42,576 nt of DNA from Desulfobulbaceae bacterium (GTDB lineage Bacteria; Desulfobacterota; Desulfobulbia; Desulfobulbales; Desulfobulbaceae): the NCBI GenBank assembly GCA_023544645.1, contig JAMJFO010000026.1:1-42576 (forward strand), written 5' to 3'. This document shows, piece by piece, positions 7,273 through 16,059 of the stretch. The first letter of the stretch is position 1. Every line of letters begins with the position of its first letter. The notes below the pieces were generated by a model. The model was not told the DNA's origin, did no database searches, and worked only from the letters and a program-made list of their open reading frames with translations. The translations under genes were made by a program, and so were the position numbers.

Positions 7273-8018
7273 AATTACTCAGCCTTGTTATCTCGCTGAC
7301 GCTGGGATTTTTATTGCTCCTGGCCACCGCGGACCTGCCCGACTGGGGTGATCCCCAATCGCCGGCCAGTATTCATGTATCCAATTATTATATAGAAAAC
7401 TCCGTGGAGCAGACCTCTGTTCCCAACTTTGTCACCTCGGTTCTGGCTGATTATCGAGGCTATGACACCATGTTTGAGACAATTGTTATTTTCTGTGCCG
7501 GGATTACGGTGCTGACCATTTTACGGCGCAGTCACCGGCAGAAGAAAAAAGAAGTCAGGCCGAGACCGGCCCGAGAGGGAAAGGATCTGATTTTAATATC
7601 AGCGGCCCGCATAATAGCCCCGATGATGCAGATCTTTGCCCTTTATGTTGTGGCCCATGGCCATCATAGCCCGGGGGGCGGTTTTCAGGGTGGGGTTATC
7701 CTGGGTTCAAGTTTTATCCTGCTTGCCCTGGCCTATGACCTGGAGACTATATTGAAACGCTTGAAAGAACGCTCTGTTATCATTATGAGCGGGATCGGTG
7801 TCGCTATCTATATGGGTATCGGCATGATATGTCTGTTTCTGGGCGGTAATTTTCTTGATTACAGCGCCTGGAGCAGCGTGCTTGGTGTTTCAGCCGTGGA
7901 AGCTCGCTCCCACGGCATGCTGGGCGTTGAGATCGGTGTGGCTGTGACGGTTATGTATATCATGTTTTCTCTCTACGCGGATCTGTCCAGCGGCGGGGAG
8001 ATGGATGAGGGGCTGTAA
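7269..8018 (+). CDS. mrpB: Fused MbhE-like / MrpB (MnhB) antiporter subunit
   Basis: A 249-residue protein. The start is TTG at 7269, set by a strong AAGGAGG at 7254-7260 with an 8-nt spacer and by overlap with the preceding stop; a longer frame further upstream is out of context. Residues 1-90 hold two membrane helices around an external segment containing a TVLADYRGYDT-like motif (here SVLADYRGYDTMFE), which is the MbhE / end-of-MrpA module. After a basic linker (about 89-110), residues 112-249 are MrpB: AARIIAPMMQIFALYVVAHG, then HHSPGGGFQGGVILGSSF, then two further helices. The two modules are separate proteins in Mbh-type systems, so this is a fusion. Confidence 0.85.
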   Translation: MKLLSLVISLTLGFLLLLATADLPDWGDPQSPASIHVSNYYIENSVEQTSVPNFVTSVLADYRGYDTMFETIVIFCAGITVLTILRRSHRQKKKEVRPRPAREGKDLILISAARIIAPMMQIFALYVVAHGHHSPGGGFQGGVILGSSFILLALAYDLETILKRLKERSVIIMSGIGVAIYMGIGMICLFLGGNFLDYSAWSSVLGVSAVEARSHGMLGVEIGVAVTVMYIMFSLYADLSSGGEMDEGL

Positions 8019-8429
8019 ATGAATGAAATCCTGACCGCCATCATCGCCAAGTACAATTACTGGTCCTTTCTGATTCTGCTGCTTATCGGTCTGCATGCTA
8101 TGATCAGTAAGAACAATCTGGTCAAAAAGGTGATCGGCATGTCCATCTTTCAGTCGGCCATCATCCTTTTTTATGTCTCCATCGGCTATAAAAAAGGGGC
8201 GACAATCCCGATCACGGAGCATGGACATGGGCATGCAAATGAGGTGGTTCACCAGACAGCCGCTGAGATGGTTGCCGGTTTTGCCAATCCGCTGCCGCAT
8301 GTGCTCATGCTGACGGCAATCGTTGTCGGGGTGGGTACGCTGGGAGTTGCGCTGGCCCTCGTTCAGAAGATTCACCGGGTATATGGTACCATAGAGGAAG
8401 ATGAGATTTTGGAGAAAATCAAAGAATGA
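8019..8429 (+). CDS. mrpC: Antiporter subunit C (MrpC/MnhC, NuoK-like)
   Basis: A 136-residue NuoK-type subunit with three helices: about 16-34, 36-57 and 94-119. Landmarks are NLVKKVIGMSIFQSAIILFY and NPLPHVLMLTAIVVGVGTLGVALAL. Between helices 2 and 3 is an insert rich in His (His68, His70, His72, His78), which is unusual for a NuoK-type subunit and could bind a metal (inference). The start codon directly abuts the mrpB stop, and the end overlaps mrpD by 4 bp. Confidence 0.9.
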   Translation: MNEILTAIIAKYNYWSFLILLLIGLHAMISKNNLVKKVIGMSIFQSAIILFYVSIGYKKGATIPITEHGHGHANEVVHQTAAEMVAGFANPLPHVLMLTAIVVGVGTLGVALALVQKIHRVYGTIEEDEILEKIKE

Positions 8430-9967
8430 TCAAAGAGCAGCTACCCATTCTCATCCTGGCGGTCCCTCTGCTGGCCTCATTCGCCATTACTCTTTTTGCC
8501 CGAAAGAGCAAAATTGCGGCATTCGCTCTGCTGGTGGGCGCCATGGGGATGTCGTTTGTCTTTGCCATAGGCGTTATGCGGCAGATTCTCGATACCGGCC
8601 GGGTCATTCACTATCATATCGGCAACTGGCAGCCGCCTTTCGGCATCGAACTGGTTATTGACCACCTGAACGCCATGGTTCTTGTTCTGGTCTCGGGAGC
8701 AGCTTTTTTAACGGCAATTTACTCAAAAAATACGGTCCCGGCCGAAGTGCCGTACAGATTTCCCGGGGAAGAAGTTCCGGAGCGGGTGCCAAACTACTAC
8801 ACTCTCTATGCCCTGCTGGTCACCGGTCTGCTGGGGATTGTCGCCACCGGTGACGCCTTCAACATGTTTGTGCTGCTGGAGATTTCGGCGCTGTCCTCCT
8901 ACGCTCTCCTGGCCCTGGGAGGGGGGCGGGCCTATTTCGCAACATTCAAGTACCTGATTGTCGGGACCATCGGCGCCTGCTTTTATTTGCTGGGCGTGGG
9001 GTATCTCTACATCAAAACCGGTTCGCTGAACATGCCGGACCTGAAAGTAATTCTCACAAGCCCGGCGCTTGCCGAGTCGCCGACAGTCATGATCGCGTTC
9101 ATGCTGATCATTACGGGCATCTGGATTAAGATGGCCTTTTTTCCTCTGCATGGCTGGCTGCCCAACGCCTATACCTATGCCTCGACTACGACGTCGTGCC
9201 TGGTGGCGCCGCTGATGACCAAGGTTTCGGTCTATATGATGATCCGTCTGATGTTTTCGGTGTTTTCAGCCCACTATATCTTTGACCGGCTGGGCTGGCA
9301 GAATGGAGTGGTCTGGCTGGCCGCGGCAGCCATTCTTTTCGGCTCGATCTCGGCGCTGGGCCAGACCAATCTGAAACGAATGCTCTGCTATATCATTGTC
9401 GCGGAAGTCGGGTACATGGTGGGGGGCGTGTGGCTGGCCAATGCCGATGGACTGATCGGCGCAACCTATCATATCTTGAGCGATGCCATGATGACGCTGT
9501 GTTTGTTCATGGCGGTGGGGGCTGTAATCTATAAAACCGGTGATGCATCGCTGTATGCCATGCGGGGAATTTTCAGGAAGATGCCCGTAACCTCGGTGGT
9601 GTTTGTCATTGGCGCCCTGGCCATGATAGGCATCCCCCCGACCTGTGGCTTTTTCTCCAAGTGGTATCTGGTGAGCGGCGCCATCGAAGCACGTCACTGG
9701 GGGTTTGCCGTGGCGCTGCTCATTTCAAGCCTGATCAACGCTGTCATCTTTTTCCGGATTATTGAAATCGGCTACTTTCCACTCTTTGATGAACAGGAGG
9801 GAGAGGGCGGTCACCATGCGCATGACCGGGCCGTAATCGCCGAAGCGCCTTTCAGCATGCTGCTGCCAATGGTGTTGACCGCGCTGAGCCTGATTGCGAT
9901 CGGTCTCTATTCCAACGAAATAATAACCGGCCTGGTGGGCCGGACAATTCCAGCGGGACTGTTATAG
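8426..9967 (+). CDS. mrpD: Antiporter-like proton/cation channel subunit D (MrpD/NuoL-M-N family)
   Basis: A 513-residue polytopic protein of about 14 helices from the proton-pumping Nuo/Mrp antiporter family. The key charged residues are present: Glu152 in FVLLEISALSSY, Lys235 in GIWIKMAFFPLHGWLP with His242, and later lysines in the TM8 and TM12 regions (PLMTKVSVY, GFFSKWYL). An external loop at about 102-123 is hydrophilic, and a His-rich acidic loop (EGEGGHHAHD) lies near the C-terminus. It is the MrpD/MbhH counterpart, following mrpC as in those operons, and is followed after 2 bp by a second member of the family. Confidence 0.92.
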   Translation: MIKEQLPILILAVPLLASFAITLFARKSKIAAFALLVGAMGMSFVFAIGVMRQILDTGRVIHYHIGNWQPPFGIELVIDHLNAMVLVLVSGAAFLTAIYSKNTVPAEVPYRFPGEEVPERVPNYYTLYALLVTGLLGIVATGDAFNMFVLLEISALSSYALLALGGGRAYFATFKYLIVGTIGACFYLLGVGYLYIKTGSLNMPDLKVILTSPALAESPTVMIAFMLIITGIWIKMAFFPLHGWLPNAYTYASTTTSCLVAPLMTKVSVYMMIRLMFSVFSAHYIFDRLGWQNGVVWLAAAAILFGSISALGQTNLKRMLCYIIVAEVGYMVGGVWLANADGLIGATYHILSDAMMTLCLFMAVGAVIYKTGDASLYAMRGIFRKMPVTSVVFVIGALAMIGIPPTCGFFSKWYLVSGAIEARHWGFAVALLISSLINAVIFFRIIEIGYFPLFDEQEGEGGHHAHDRAVIAEAPFSMLLPMVLTALSLIAIGLYSNEIITGLVGRTIPAGLL

Positions 9968-9969
9968 CC

Positions 9970-11448
9970 ATGGCAACTTTACCATTCCCTGAGGCCGCGC
10001 CGCTGCTGGCTATTCTGGTTTCTATCGCCGCGATACCTCTTATCGTCTTAAGTGGATCAAAACCAAATCTGCGGGAGTTCTGGACCTTTCTGGCCGGCTT
10101 CATCAAACTGGGCCTGGTTTTATCCATGGCCGGTTATATTCTGGCAGGCAATACCTACACCTACGAGCTGTGCAAGGTATTGCCCGGGCTTTCCCTGAAG
10201 CTCACCGTGGACGGTTTCGGCATGCTCTTTGCCCTGGTGGCCTCTACGCTGTGGATTGTGACCTCGATGTATTCCATCGGGTATATGCGCGGCCTGGATG
10301 AACATGCCCAGACCCGTTATTACAGTTTTTTTGCCCTGGCCCTGTCCGCCACCATCGGCGTGGCATTCAGCGGCAACCTGTTGACCATGTACCTGTTCTA
10401 TGAGCTGCTTTCACTTTCCACCTATCCGCTGGTAACCCATCATCAGGACCAGGAGGCCAGAACCGGCGGACGTAAATACCTGACCTATCTGCTTTCAACT
10501 TCCATCGGGCTGGCGCTGCCGGCCATGCTGGTGACCTATGCTCTTGCCGGAACCCTGGATTTTAATGTCCACGGCATCTTCCCGGCCGAGACGGCAAAAA
10601 GCACCCTGGTAATCCTGCTGATCATGTTTCTCTATGGTTTTGCCAAGGCCGGCATCATGCCGTTTCATTCCTGGCTGCCCGGCGCCATGGTCGCGCCCAC
10701 TCCGGTTTCGGCATTGCTGCATGCCGTGGCCGTGGTCAAGGTCGGGGTTTTTTCCATCGGCCGGATTCTGACCGGGATTTTCGGCATCGACCTGCTGTCC
10801 ACCGCAAGTCTCAATGTCATTGTCTGCGTGATTGCCGGTTTCACCGTGATCGTCTCCTCCCTCATCGCCCTGTCCCAGGATAATCTGAAACGGCGGTTGG
10901 CATTTTCCACAGTGGGTCAGCTTTCCTATATCATTCTCGGCATCGGGCTTGCCTCGCAATTAGGCGTTATTGGCGGCATGAGTCACATTGCCATGCATGC
11001 CTTCGGCAAAATCACCCTGTTTTTCTGCGCCGGCGCCATTTTTGTGGCCACCGGCAAAAAATATATCAGTGAGATGAAAGGGATCGGCCGCCGGATGCCC
11101 TTCACCATGGCCGCGTTTTTTGTCGGCGCGCTCAGTGTGATCGGGCTGCCGCCGGGCGGCGGACTTATCACCAAGCTGCAGATGGCCTCCGGCGCCATGC
11201 AGGCCGATCTGCTTTTTGTGCTGGTCATCTACCTGGTTTCCTCTCTGCTGAATGCGGCATACTTTTTTCCCATTGTCTATAATGCTTTTTTCTGCACGGA
11301 GGAAGAGGCCATGTTTGATAAAAAGGTGGCTGAGGCGCCGATGTTATGCGTGCTGCCGCCGGTGATTACGGCGGCGATTTCCGTGGGGCTGTTCTTTTTC
11401 CCCGGCCTGTTTGTGGATTTTGCCCGCCTCATGGTAACAGGACTGTGA
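9970..11448 (+). CDS. Second antiporter-like subunit (NuoM/MrpD family)
   Basis: A 492-residue relative of the preceding gene. Conserved ion-path residues are Glu145 (YLFYELLSLSTYPL), Lys226 (GFAKAGIMPFHSWLP) and His233, plus a TM8-like HAVAVVKVGVF segment and a TM12 lysine (GLITKLQMASG). It therefore looks fully competent for proton or sodium translocation. The 2-bp spacing from mrpD implies co-translation. After it the operon is interrupted by about 220 bp carrying a dispersed repeat, then continues with two small genes. Its place is not filled in the standard Mbh order, so it is an extra pump module. Confidence 0.9.
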   Translation: MATLPFPEAAPLLAILVSIAAIPLIVLSGSKPNLREFWTFLAGFIKLGLVLSMAGYILAGNTYTYELCKVLPGLSLKLTVDGFGMLFALVASTLWIVTSMYSIGYMRGLDEHAQTRYYSFFALALSATIGVAFSGNLLTMYLFYELLSLSTYPLVTHHQDQEARTGGRKYLTYLLSTSIGLALPAMLVTYALAGTLDFNVHGIFPAETAKSTLVILLIMFLYGFAKAGIMPFHSWLPGAMVAPTPVSALLHAVAVVKVGVFSIGRILTGIFGIDLLSTASLNVIVCVIAGFTVIVSSLIALSQDNLKRRLAFSTVGQLSYIILGIGLASQLGVIGGMSHIAMHAFGKITLFFCAGAIFVATGKKYISEMKGIGRRMPFTMAAFFVGALSVIGLPPGGGLITKLQMASGAMQADLLFVLVIYLVSSLLNAAYFFPIVYNAFFCTEEEAMFDKKVAEAPMLCVLPPVITAAISVGLFFFPGLFVDFARLMVTGL

Positions 11449-11494
11449 GGGAGATATAATACAGGTCTCTACAGTTGATTTATTTATCTGATAT

Positions 11495-11632
11495 AACTTA
11501 TTGTAAAGAAAAAGAATGTATGAGTATTTAACTCGTTTATTGATCAGGCTGTAGGCTGAAGACTATTAGGCTACTTGCGAAAACCGATCCTAAAACCCTA
11601 TAGCCTTAACAGCTAACAGCCTATTCCAACAT
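11495..11632 (+). repeat. Dispersed repeat, copy A (forward)
   Basis: One of four copies of an intergenic element in this window (others near 22282-22450, 30774-30930 and 38287-38373). A shared AT-rich lead (TTGTAAAGAAAAAGAATGTA) is followed by an arm of 7-nt iterations (AGGCTGT, AGGCTGA, AGACTAT, then AGGCTAC), a core CTTGCGAAAACCG, and an arm of the opposite sense (AGCCTTA, ACAGCTA, ACAGCCTA). The arms can pair into a long imperfect hairpin. It has no coding potential. This copy sits inside the antiporter operon, between the second antiporter subunit and the two small membrane genes. Confidence 0.8.
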
Positions 11633-11669
11633 GGCCGGGGCCGCGTAAATTAAACCAGGTAAGCAGACT

Positions 11670-11828
11670 ATGAGTGCAACGGAAAAAAACGAACAGGGCG
11701 AGATAATGGTACTGGGGCACAGCCCCTGGCCGGGATATAAAAAGGCGTTTCTGCTGATATTCGGCATTGCCTGCCTGTACCTGGCAGTTATCCTGTATAA
11801 CTCGCTGCAACACTTGCCGCAACATTGA
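11670..11828 (+). CDS. Small single-helix membrane protein in the antiporter operon
   Basis: A 52-residue protein running from ATG at 11670 to TGA at 11826. It has a polar N-terminus with a GHSPWPGYKKAF segment and one membrane helix (about 26-44, LLIFGIACLYLAVILYNS). Its own start is not preceded by a strong Shine-Dalgarno (ACCAGGTAAGCAG, AGGT about 8 nt upstream). It is followed after 17 bp by another small membrane protein and then the third antiporter subunit, all on the same strand. I do not recognise a named family; a small accessory subunit of the complex is a reasonable inference. Confidence 0.65.
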   Translation: MSATEKNEQGEIMVLGHSPWPGYKKAFLLIFGIACLYLAVILYNSLQHLPQH

Positions 11829-11845
11829 GCAGCAGGGGCTGAGCC

Positions 11846-12094
11846 ATGACATCAAATAAAAAGCATATCTGGGACGAAAGGAATAATATCAAGAGGCTGC
11901 TGAAGGTGTTCTTCACCATCTGTGTGGTCCTGTTTGCGGCGGACCTGGTGGTGGACAAGCAGACCCATATGCCCTGGGAGGAGTGGCCGGGGTTTTACGC
12001 AATGTATGGCCTTGTTGCCTGTGTGGTCCTGGTCCTTGTGTCAAAATACATTTTACGACCACTTATGATGCGAGACGAAAATTATTATGAATAA
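11846..12094 (+). CDS. Small two-helix membrane protein in the antiporter operon
   Basis: An 82-residue protein with a basic N-terminus (MTSNKKHIWDERNNIKRLLK), helix 1 at about 21-36 (VFFTICVVLFAADLVV), a Pro/Trp-rich loop containing MPWEEWPGFYAMYG, and helix 2 at about 54-70. The end overlaps the start of the third antiporter subunit by 8 bp, so the two are translationally coupled. No family is firmly recognised. Position and coupling point to an accessory or assembly subunit for the third antiporter protein. Confidence 0.75.
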   Translation: MTSNKKHIWDERNNIKRLLKVFFTICVVLFAADLVVDKQTHMPWEEWPGFYAMYGLVACVVLVLVSKYILRPLMMRDENYYE

Positions 12095-13862
12095 TTTTTT
12101 GGTGCCGGCCTTTATTTTTATTTTCGGAGCTCTTTTCATTCCCTTGCTGCGGGGACGTCTGAAGCAGGGGTATGTGCTGCTGCTGCCGTTGCTGGGGCTT
12201 GTCAACTTTCTTAATATCCCCATCGGCACCCATTTTCAGGTTGATTTTTTACACTATCAACTCATCCTGGGGGAGATGGACCGTCTTGCCAGGATATTCG
12301 GCATTATTTTTCATATCGTTTCGTTTATCACAATTCTCTATATCCTGAATTTTGATAACAATACAGAGTATGCGGCCGGCTTCTGCTACGCCGGAGGCGC
12401 ACTGGGAGTCATTCTGGCCGGTGACCTGATCACCCTGTTCTTTTTCTGGGAATTTCTGACGGTGAGCTCCATGTTTTTGATCCTTGCCCGGAAAACCAGG
12501 AAATCAACTCAGGCGGCCTTTCGCTATACCCTGATCCATGCCGTGGGCGGTTTATTTCTGCTGGCAGGGATCATTATCCACAGCCACGAGACAGGCTCTC
12601 TTGTCGTATCGCAGATCGGCTTGAACGGGCTTGGCTCCTATCTCATTTTTATCGGTTTCGGGGTCAACTGCGCCTGGCCGCTGCTGCACTCCTGGCTGGT
12701 GGATGCCTATCCCGAAGCCACCATTGGCGGAGCGGTATTTTTGAGCGCCTTTACCACCAAAACCGCGGTGTACGCCCTTGCCAGGACATTTCCCGGCGAA
12801 ACCTCCCTGATTTGGATCGGGACGGCAATGGCTGCTTTCCCTATTTTCTACGCGGTCATTGAAAATGACCTGAGGCGGGTTCTGGCCTACAGCCTCATCA
12901 ACCAGGTCGGCTTCATGGTCGTGGGCATCGGCATCGGCACCGAGCTGGCGATTAACGGCGCGGTGGCCCATGCCTTTGCCGATATCATCTTCAAAGGGCT
13001 GCTCTTTATGTCGGTGGGCGCGGTCATGTACCGGACCGGCAAGGTCAATGCCACTGACCTGGGGGGGCTGTACAAGTACATGCCCATCACCTGCGCCTTC
13101 TGTATAGTCGGAGCTGCTTCGATTTCCGCCTTCCCGTTGTTTTCCGCTTTTATCAGCAAGTCTCTGGTCATGTCCGCCGCGGCCCACGAAGGGCTCTGGG
13201 TGACCTGGTTCACCTTGCTTTTTGCGGCAGCGGGTGTGTTTCATCATGCCGGCATCAAAATCCCGTTCTTTACCTTTTACGGGCATGAAGGGGATTACGG
13301 CGGTGAAGTGAAAGAAGCGCCGAAAAACATGCTCGCCGCCATGGGAATTTCGGCATTCCTGTGCATATTTATCGGTTCGGCGCCGGGTTTTCTCTATGAT
13401 CTTCTCCCCTATGAGGTGGAGTATCATCCATACTCCTATGATCATGTCATCGCCCAGCTGCAGCTGTTGTTCTTTTCAGCCATGGCTTTCACCCTGCTGC
13501 TACTGTCCGGCATCTATCCGGCTGAGATGCGTTCCCTGAATGTTGACGCTGACTACATCTACCGAAAGGGTGGGAAACTCGCGTTTTTTCTTCTGGATAG
13601 AAGCTTGAACAGCATCAATGCGTTTGTTGACAGGACGGTTGCCAAGGGCATGACCGCGCGGCTGTCCCGGTTTTTTTCCCTGGGGCCCGGCAGGCTTGCC
13701 CTGGCAGTGATTAAATCGCTATGGCAGATGTCGGGAATCGGTGCGGTGGAACTGGTTGAAAGTGAAAAGCGGTTTCTGGAAAAATATAAAACAGCGAATT
13801 TCTCCATCGGCAGCACGGCAATATTTGCCCTGGCCATTGTCCTGCTGTTTTTTATTCTATAG
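12087..13862 (+). CDS. Third antiporter-like subunit (NuoL/MrpA-D family), extended C-terminus
   Basis: A 591-residue polytopic member of the Nuo/Mrp antiporter family. Glu122 (FFFWEFLTVSSMF) is kept, and TTKTAVYAL provides a lysine in the TM8 region, with SAFISKSLVMSA for TM12. At the TM7 position, where both sister subunits have Lys seven residues before His (KMAFFPLH, KAGIMPFH), this protein has Asn194 (NCAWPLLH). The C-terminal roughly 100 residues add an amphipathic stretch and a last helix ending in FALAIVLLFFIL, resembling the lateral-helix extensions of NuoL (inference). It is the last gene of the operon, coupled to the small gene before it and facing the exonuclease gene. Confidence 0.88.
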   Translation: MNNFLVPAFIFIFGALFIPLLRGRLKQGYVLLLPLLGLVNFLNIPIGTHFQVDFLHYQLILGEMDRLARIFGIIFHIVSFITILYILNFDNNTEYAAGFCYAGGALGVILAGDLITLFFFWEFLTVSSMFLILARKTRKSTQAAFRYTLIHAVGGLFLLAGIIIHSHETGSLVVSQIGLNGLGSYLIFIGFGVNCAWPLLHSWLVDAYPEATIGGAVFLSAFTTKTAVYALARTFPGETSLIWIGTAMAAFPIFYAVIENDLRRVLAYSLINQVGFMVVGIGIGTELAINGAVAHAFADIIFKGLLFMSVGAVMYRTGKVNATDLGGLYKYMPITCAFCIVGAASISAFPLFSAFISKSLVMSAAAHEGLWVTWFTLLFAAAGVFHHAGIKIPFFTFYGHEGDYGGEVKEAPKNMLAAMGISAFLCIFIGSAPGFLYDLLPYEVEYHPYSYDHVIAQLQLLFFSAMAFTLLLLSGIYPAEMRSLNVDADYIYRKGGKLAFFLLDRSLNSINAFVDRTVAKGMTARLSRFFSLGPGRLALAVIKSLWQMSGIGAVELVESEKRFLEKYKTANFSIGSTAIFALAIVLLFFIL

Positions 13863-13959
13863 GTATCCGGACGGATGCAAAACGCCGCGTTTCAGGCGCT
13901 GCCGCCCGGAACACACTCCTCTGGTTTTGAATTTTCCGGCAGGCGCATGAGATCACAGC

Positions 13960-15966
13960 TCACCATTCGATCCGCAGGGTGTTGTCCAGGGCATTGACCC
14001 TGGTGATGTTCACCCTGACCGTGTCGCCGGCATCAACGGGGAAGGAGGGGTTGGGGGGCAGGTCGATGTCAAGCAGGCAGTCCGTCAGCAGCAGATTGAT
14101 CCGTTTGGGCCCGGTGTTGATGACCAGCGCGTTGACCCTGGTTCCTGCTTTCTGTTCCAGATATCTGAGTATCCAGTAGCGGTGCTGCTGCTGTCTGACA
14201 ATGCCTGCCCGGGCAAGGTTCTGGTTGATCGACCCGGCAAAATTGCGGCACTCGTCCTGGGAAAAGAGTATGCCCCGGCCGCGGATAAGATTGTTGATCT
14301 GGTGCTGCACCACCATGTCCAGGAAGCGACGGATGGGCGAGGTGACGGTGGTATAGCAGGGCAGGCCGACACCGCTGTGGGCCTTGGGATGGGTCAGCAG
14401 TTCGCCCCGGGAAAGAAAGCGGCGCTGCCGGGCAATATCCAGCAGCCCGTCGTTGAACCCCCTGACAAGGCGTTTGCGGGGCGGGCCCTGCGCCCGGAAG
14501 AGGCCTGGCGCTTCCTGGTCGGCCAGGTAGGTTGCGGCCACGCCGTTTGCCAGGATCATCAGTTCCGCGATAAGGCTGCGGGCCGGGGTGTCCACCGGGG
14601 AAAGGGTAATGTCGATTTCACCGCTGTCGCCAAGAGAAATATTGACGTCCGGCATGGGCAGAAACACCGCCCCGCTATGCAGACGTCTGGTTCTCAATTT
14701 CTGGCACATGGTGTTGAGCAGGCTGAGTTCGGGAACCGAGTCCAGAGTGCGGTCGACTTCGTCATAGGTCAGCTGCCGCCGTACCCGGATAAGGCTGGGC
14801 ACTATCTGGCGGCGCAGCAGTTCGCCTTCGGAGGACAGCTGGAGAAGAAAACTGATGGCCGGCCGGTCGCGGTCCAGGATCAGGCTGCAGGCATCATGGG
14901 CGACGGATTCCGGGAGCATGGGAACCTGGCTGTCCGGAAAATAAAGCGAGGTGCATCGTTCCCGGGCTTCGCGAAACAGCGGATCGCCGGGAGCGACGAT
15001 TGCGGTGACATCGGCGATATGCACTCCGATCAGTACGCCGTCGTCCAGGCGCTCCACATGCAGGGCATCATCAAAATCCAGGGTGTCGGGCCCGTCTATG
15101 GTAAAGATGGGCAGATCCCGGAGATCCCTCCGTTTCGGGTCGCTGATGAGTGTATCCGAGGACTTCTGCCGGAGCAACCGGGCTTGTTCCAGGGCCTCAG
15201 GATTAAATTCCACCGGGTGTCCCGATCTGAGCAGGGGGATATTCACATTTGCCGGCCAGACACCGGCCCGGACCAGCAGGTGGTAGGTGTCATGGGGGCC
15301 GGTGAGTGAGGCGTTTTTCAGCAGCTGGCGGACCAGATCCGCCTCCGGGCATTCACTGCCGAATAGAAAAGTCTGCTCGATCCAGGTCAGGACTTTTGCG
15401 CGGTCCGGCCACTGCCCTTCATCTACTTCTTCGCCTTCCATGATTCTCATGATCGCCTGGGCCGCGTCATCGAGAAGCTGTTTCCTCTCAGCCTCCTTTT
15501 CCAGCTGATGCTGCAGCTGTTCAACCTGTTCAGGCGAATGAACGGTGATGCGTCCCGCTTTGAACTTGAAATAGAAGCGGTCGGCAAAAACAGCCCGTAG
15601 AAAAGCGCTGTTCCGGTCATCGCTCGCCTCACCGCCAAAGAGCATCTCGGCAAGAAAGGCAACGGAAAATTCATTCACCGGCTCTTCACAGACAATATCC
15701 CAGAGCTCCCGGAGATCGAGTGATTCCGCCAGATCACGGCGCCGCTCACAGGTTTCCCTGAGTTGGGCGGTCAGGGTTTCCCGGGCATGGTCCAGGGAAT
15801 AGACCGCGGTGGAAACGGTGAGGATGCGGGCCGCGGCCAGGTTGATCTCCCGGCCGTTCTGGCTCAGCAGCCGCAGGCGCGATCCGGTGTTGTCAATGAT
15901 ATAGGCGCAGGTGAATTTGCCGGCATCGATAAATTCAACCAGTCTGCCGGAGGTATACGTATTCAT
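13960..15966 (-). CDS. RNase II/RNase R-family exoribonuclease (RNB domain)
   Basis: A 668-residue 3'-5' exoribonuclease of the cytoplasm. An N-terminal region (1-270) of winged-helix and cold-shock-like character is followed by the RNB catalytic core. The Mg2+-binding Asp cluster lies at 291-300 ([14 protein letters not shown]), followed by [11 protein letters not shown] (314-324), [15 protein letters not shown], and later [17 protein letters not shown] short S1-like C-terminal domain ends at the stop. Length matches RNase II (about 640) more than RNase R (about 800), and there is no Lys-rich tail. It is divergent from era (93-bp gap) and convergent with the antiporter operon. Confidence 0.9.
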   Translation of the reverse strand: MNTYTSGRLVEFIDAGKFTCAYIIDNTGSRLRLLSQNGREINLAAARILTVSTAVYSLDHARETLTAQLRETCERRRDLAESLDLRELWDIVCEEPVNEFSVAFLAEMLFGGEASDDRNSAFLRAVFADRFYFKFKAGRITVHSPEQVEQLQHQLEKEAERKQLLDDAAQAIMRIMEGEEVDEGQWPDRAKVLTWIEQTFLFGSECPEADLVRQLLKNASLTGPHDTYHLLVRAGVWPANVNIPLLRSGHPVEFNPEALEQARLLRQKSSDTLISDPKRRDLRDLPIFTIDGPDTLDFDDALHVERLDDGVLIGVHIADVTAIVAPGDPLFREARERCTSLYFPDSQVPMLPESVAHDACSLILDRDRPAISFLLQLSSEGELLRRQIVPSLIRVRRQLTYDEVDRTLDSVPELSLLNTMCQKLRTRRLHSGAVFLPMPDVNISLGDSGEIDITLSPVDTPARSLIAELMILANGVAATYLADQEAPGLFRAQGPPRKRLVRGFNDGLLDIARQRRFLSRGELLTHPKAHSGVGLPCYTTVTSPIRRFLDMVVQHQINNLIRGRGILFSQDECRNFAGSINQNLARAGIVRQQQHRYWILRYLEQKAGTRVNALVINTGPKRINLLLTDCLLDIDLPPNPSFPVDAGDTVRVNITRVNALDNTLRIEW

Positions 15967-16059
15967 TAAAACACATTGTGCAGAATTGTCAGGTCGTGGT
16001 AAGTTACCGACCTGTAGCAGGTAAAGGAAACTTTGTCATTACTTTCTTGAGCAGATTCC

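Noticed and set aside
12552-13445. 297-codon open frame on the minus strand inside the third antiporter gene
   Set aside because: It is a shadow of a polytopic membrane gene; composition is charged and low-complexity without motifs.
14182-15309. 375-codon open frame on the plus strand inside the RNase gene
   Set aside because: It is opposite a gene with clear RNB motifs, has no recognisable domain and no ribosome-binding site.
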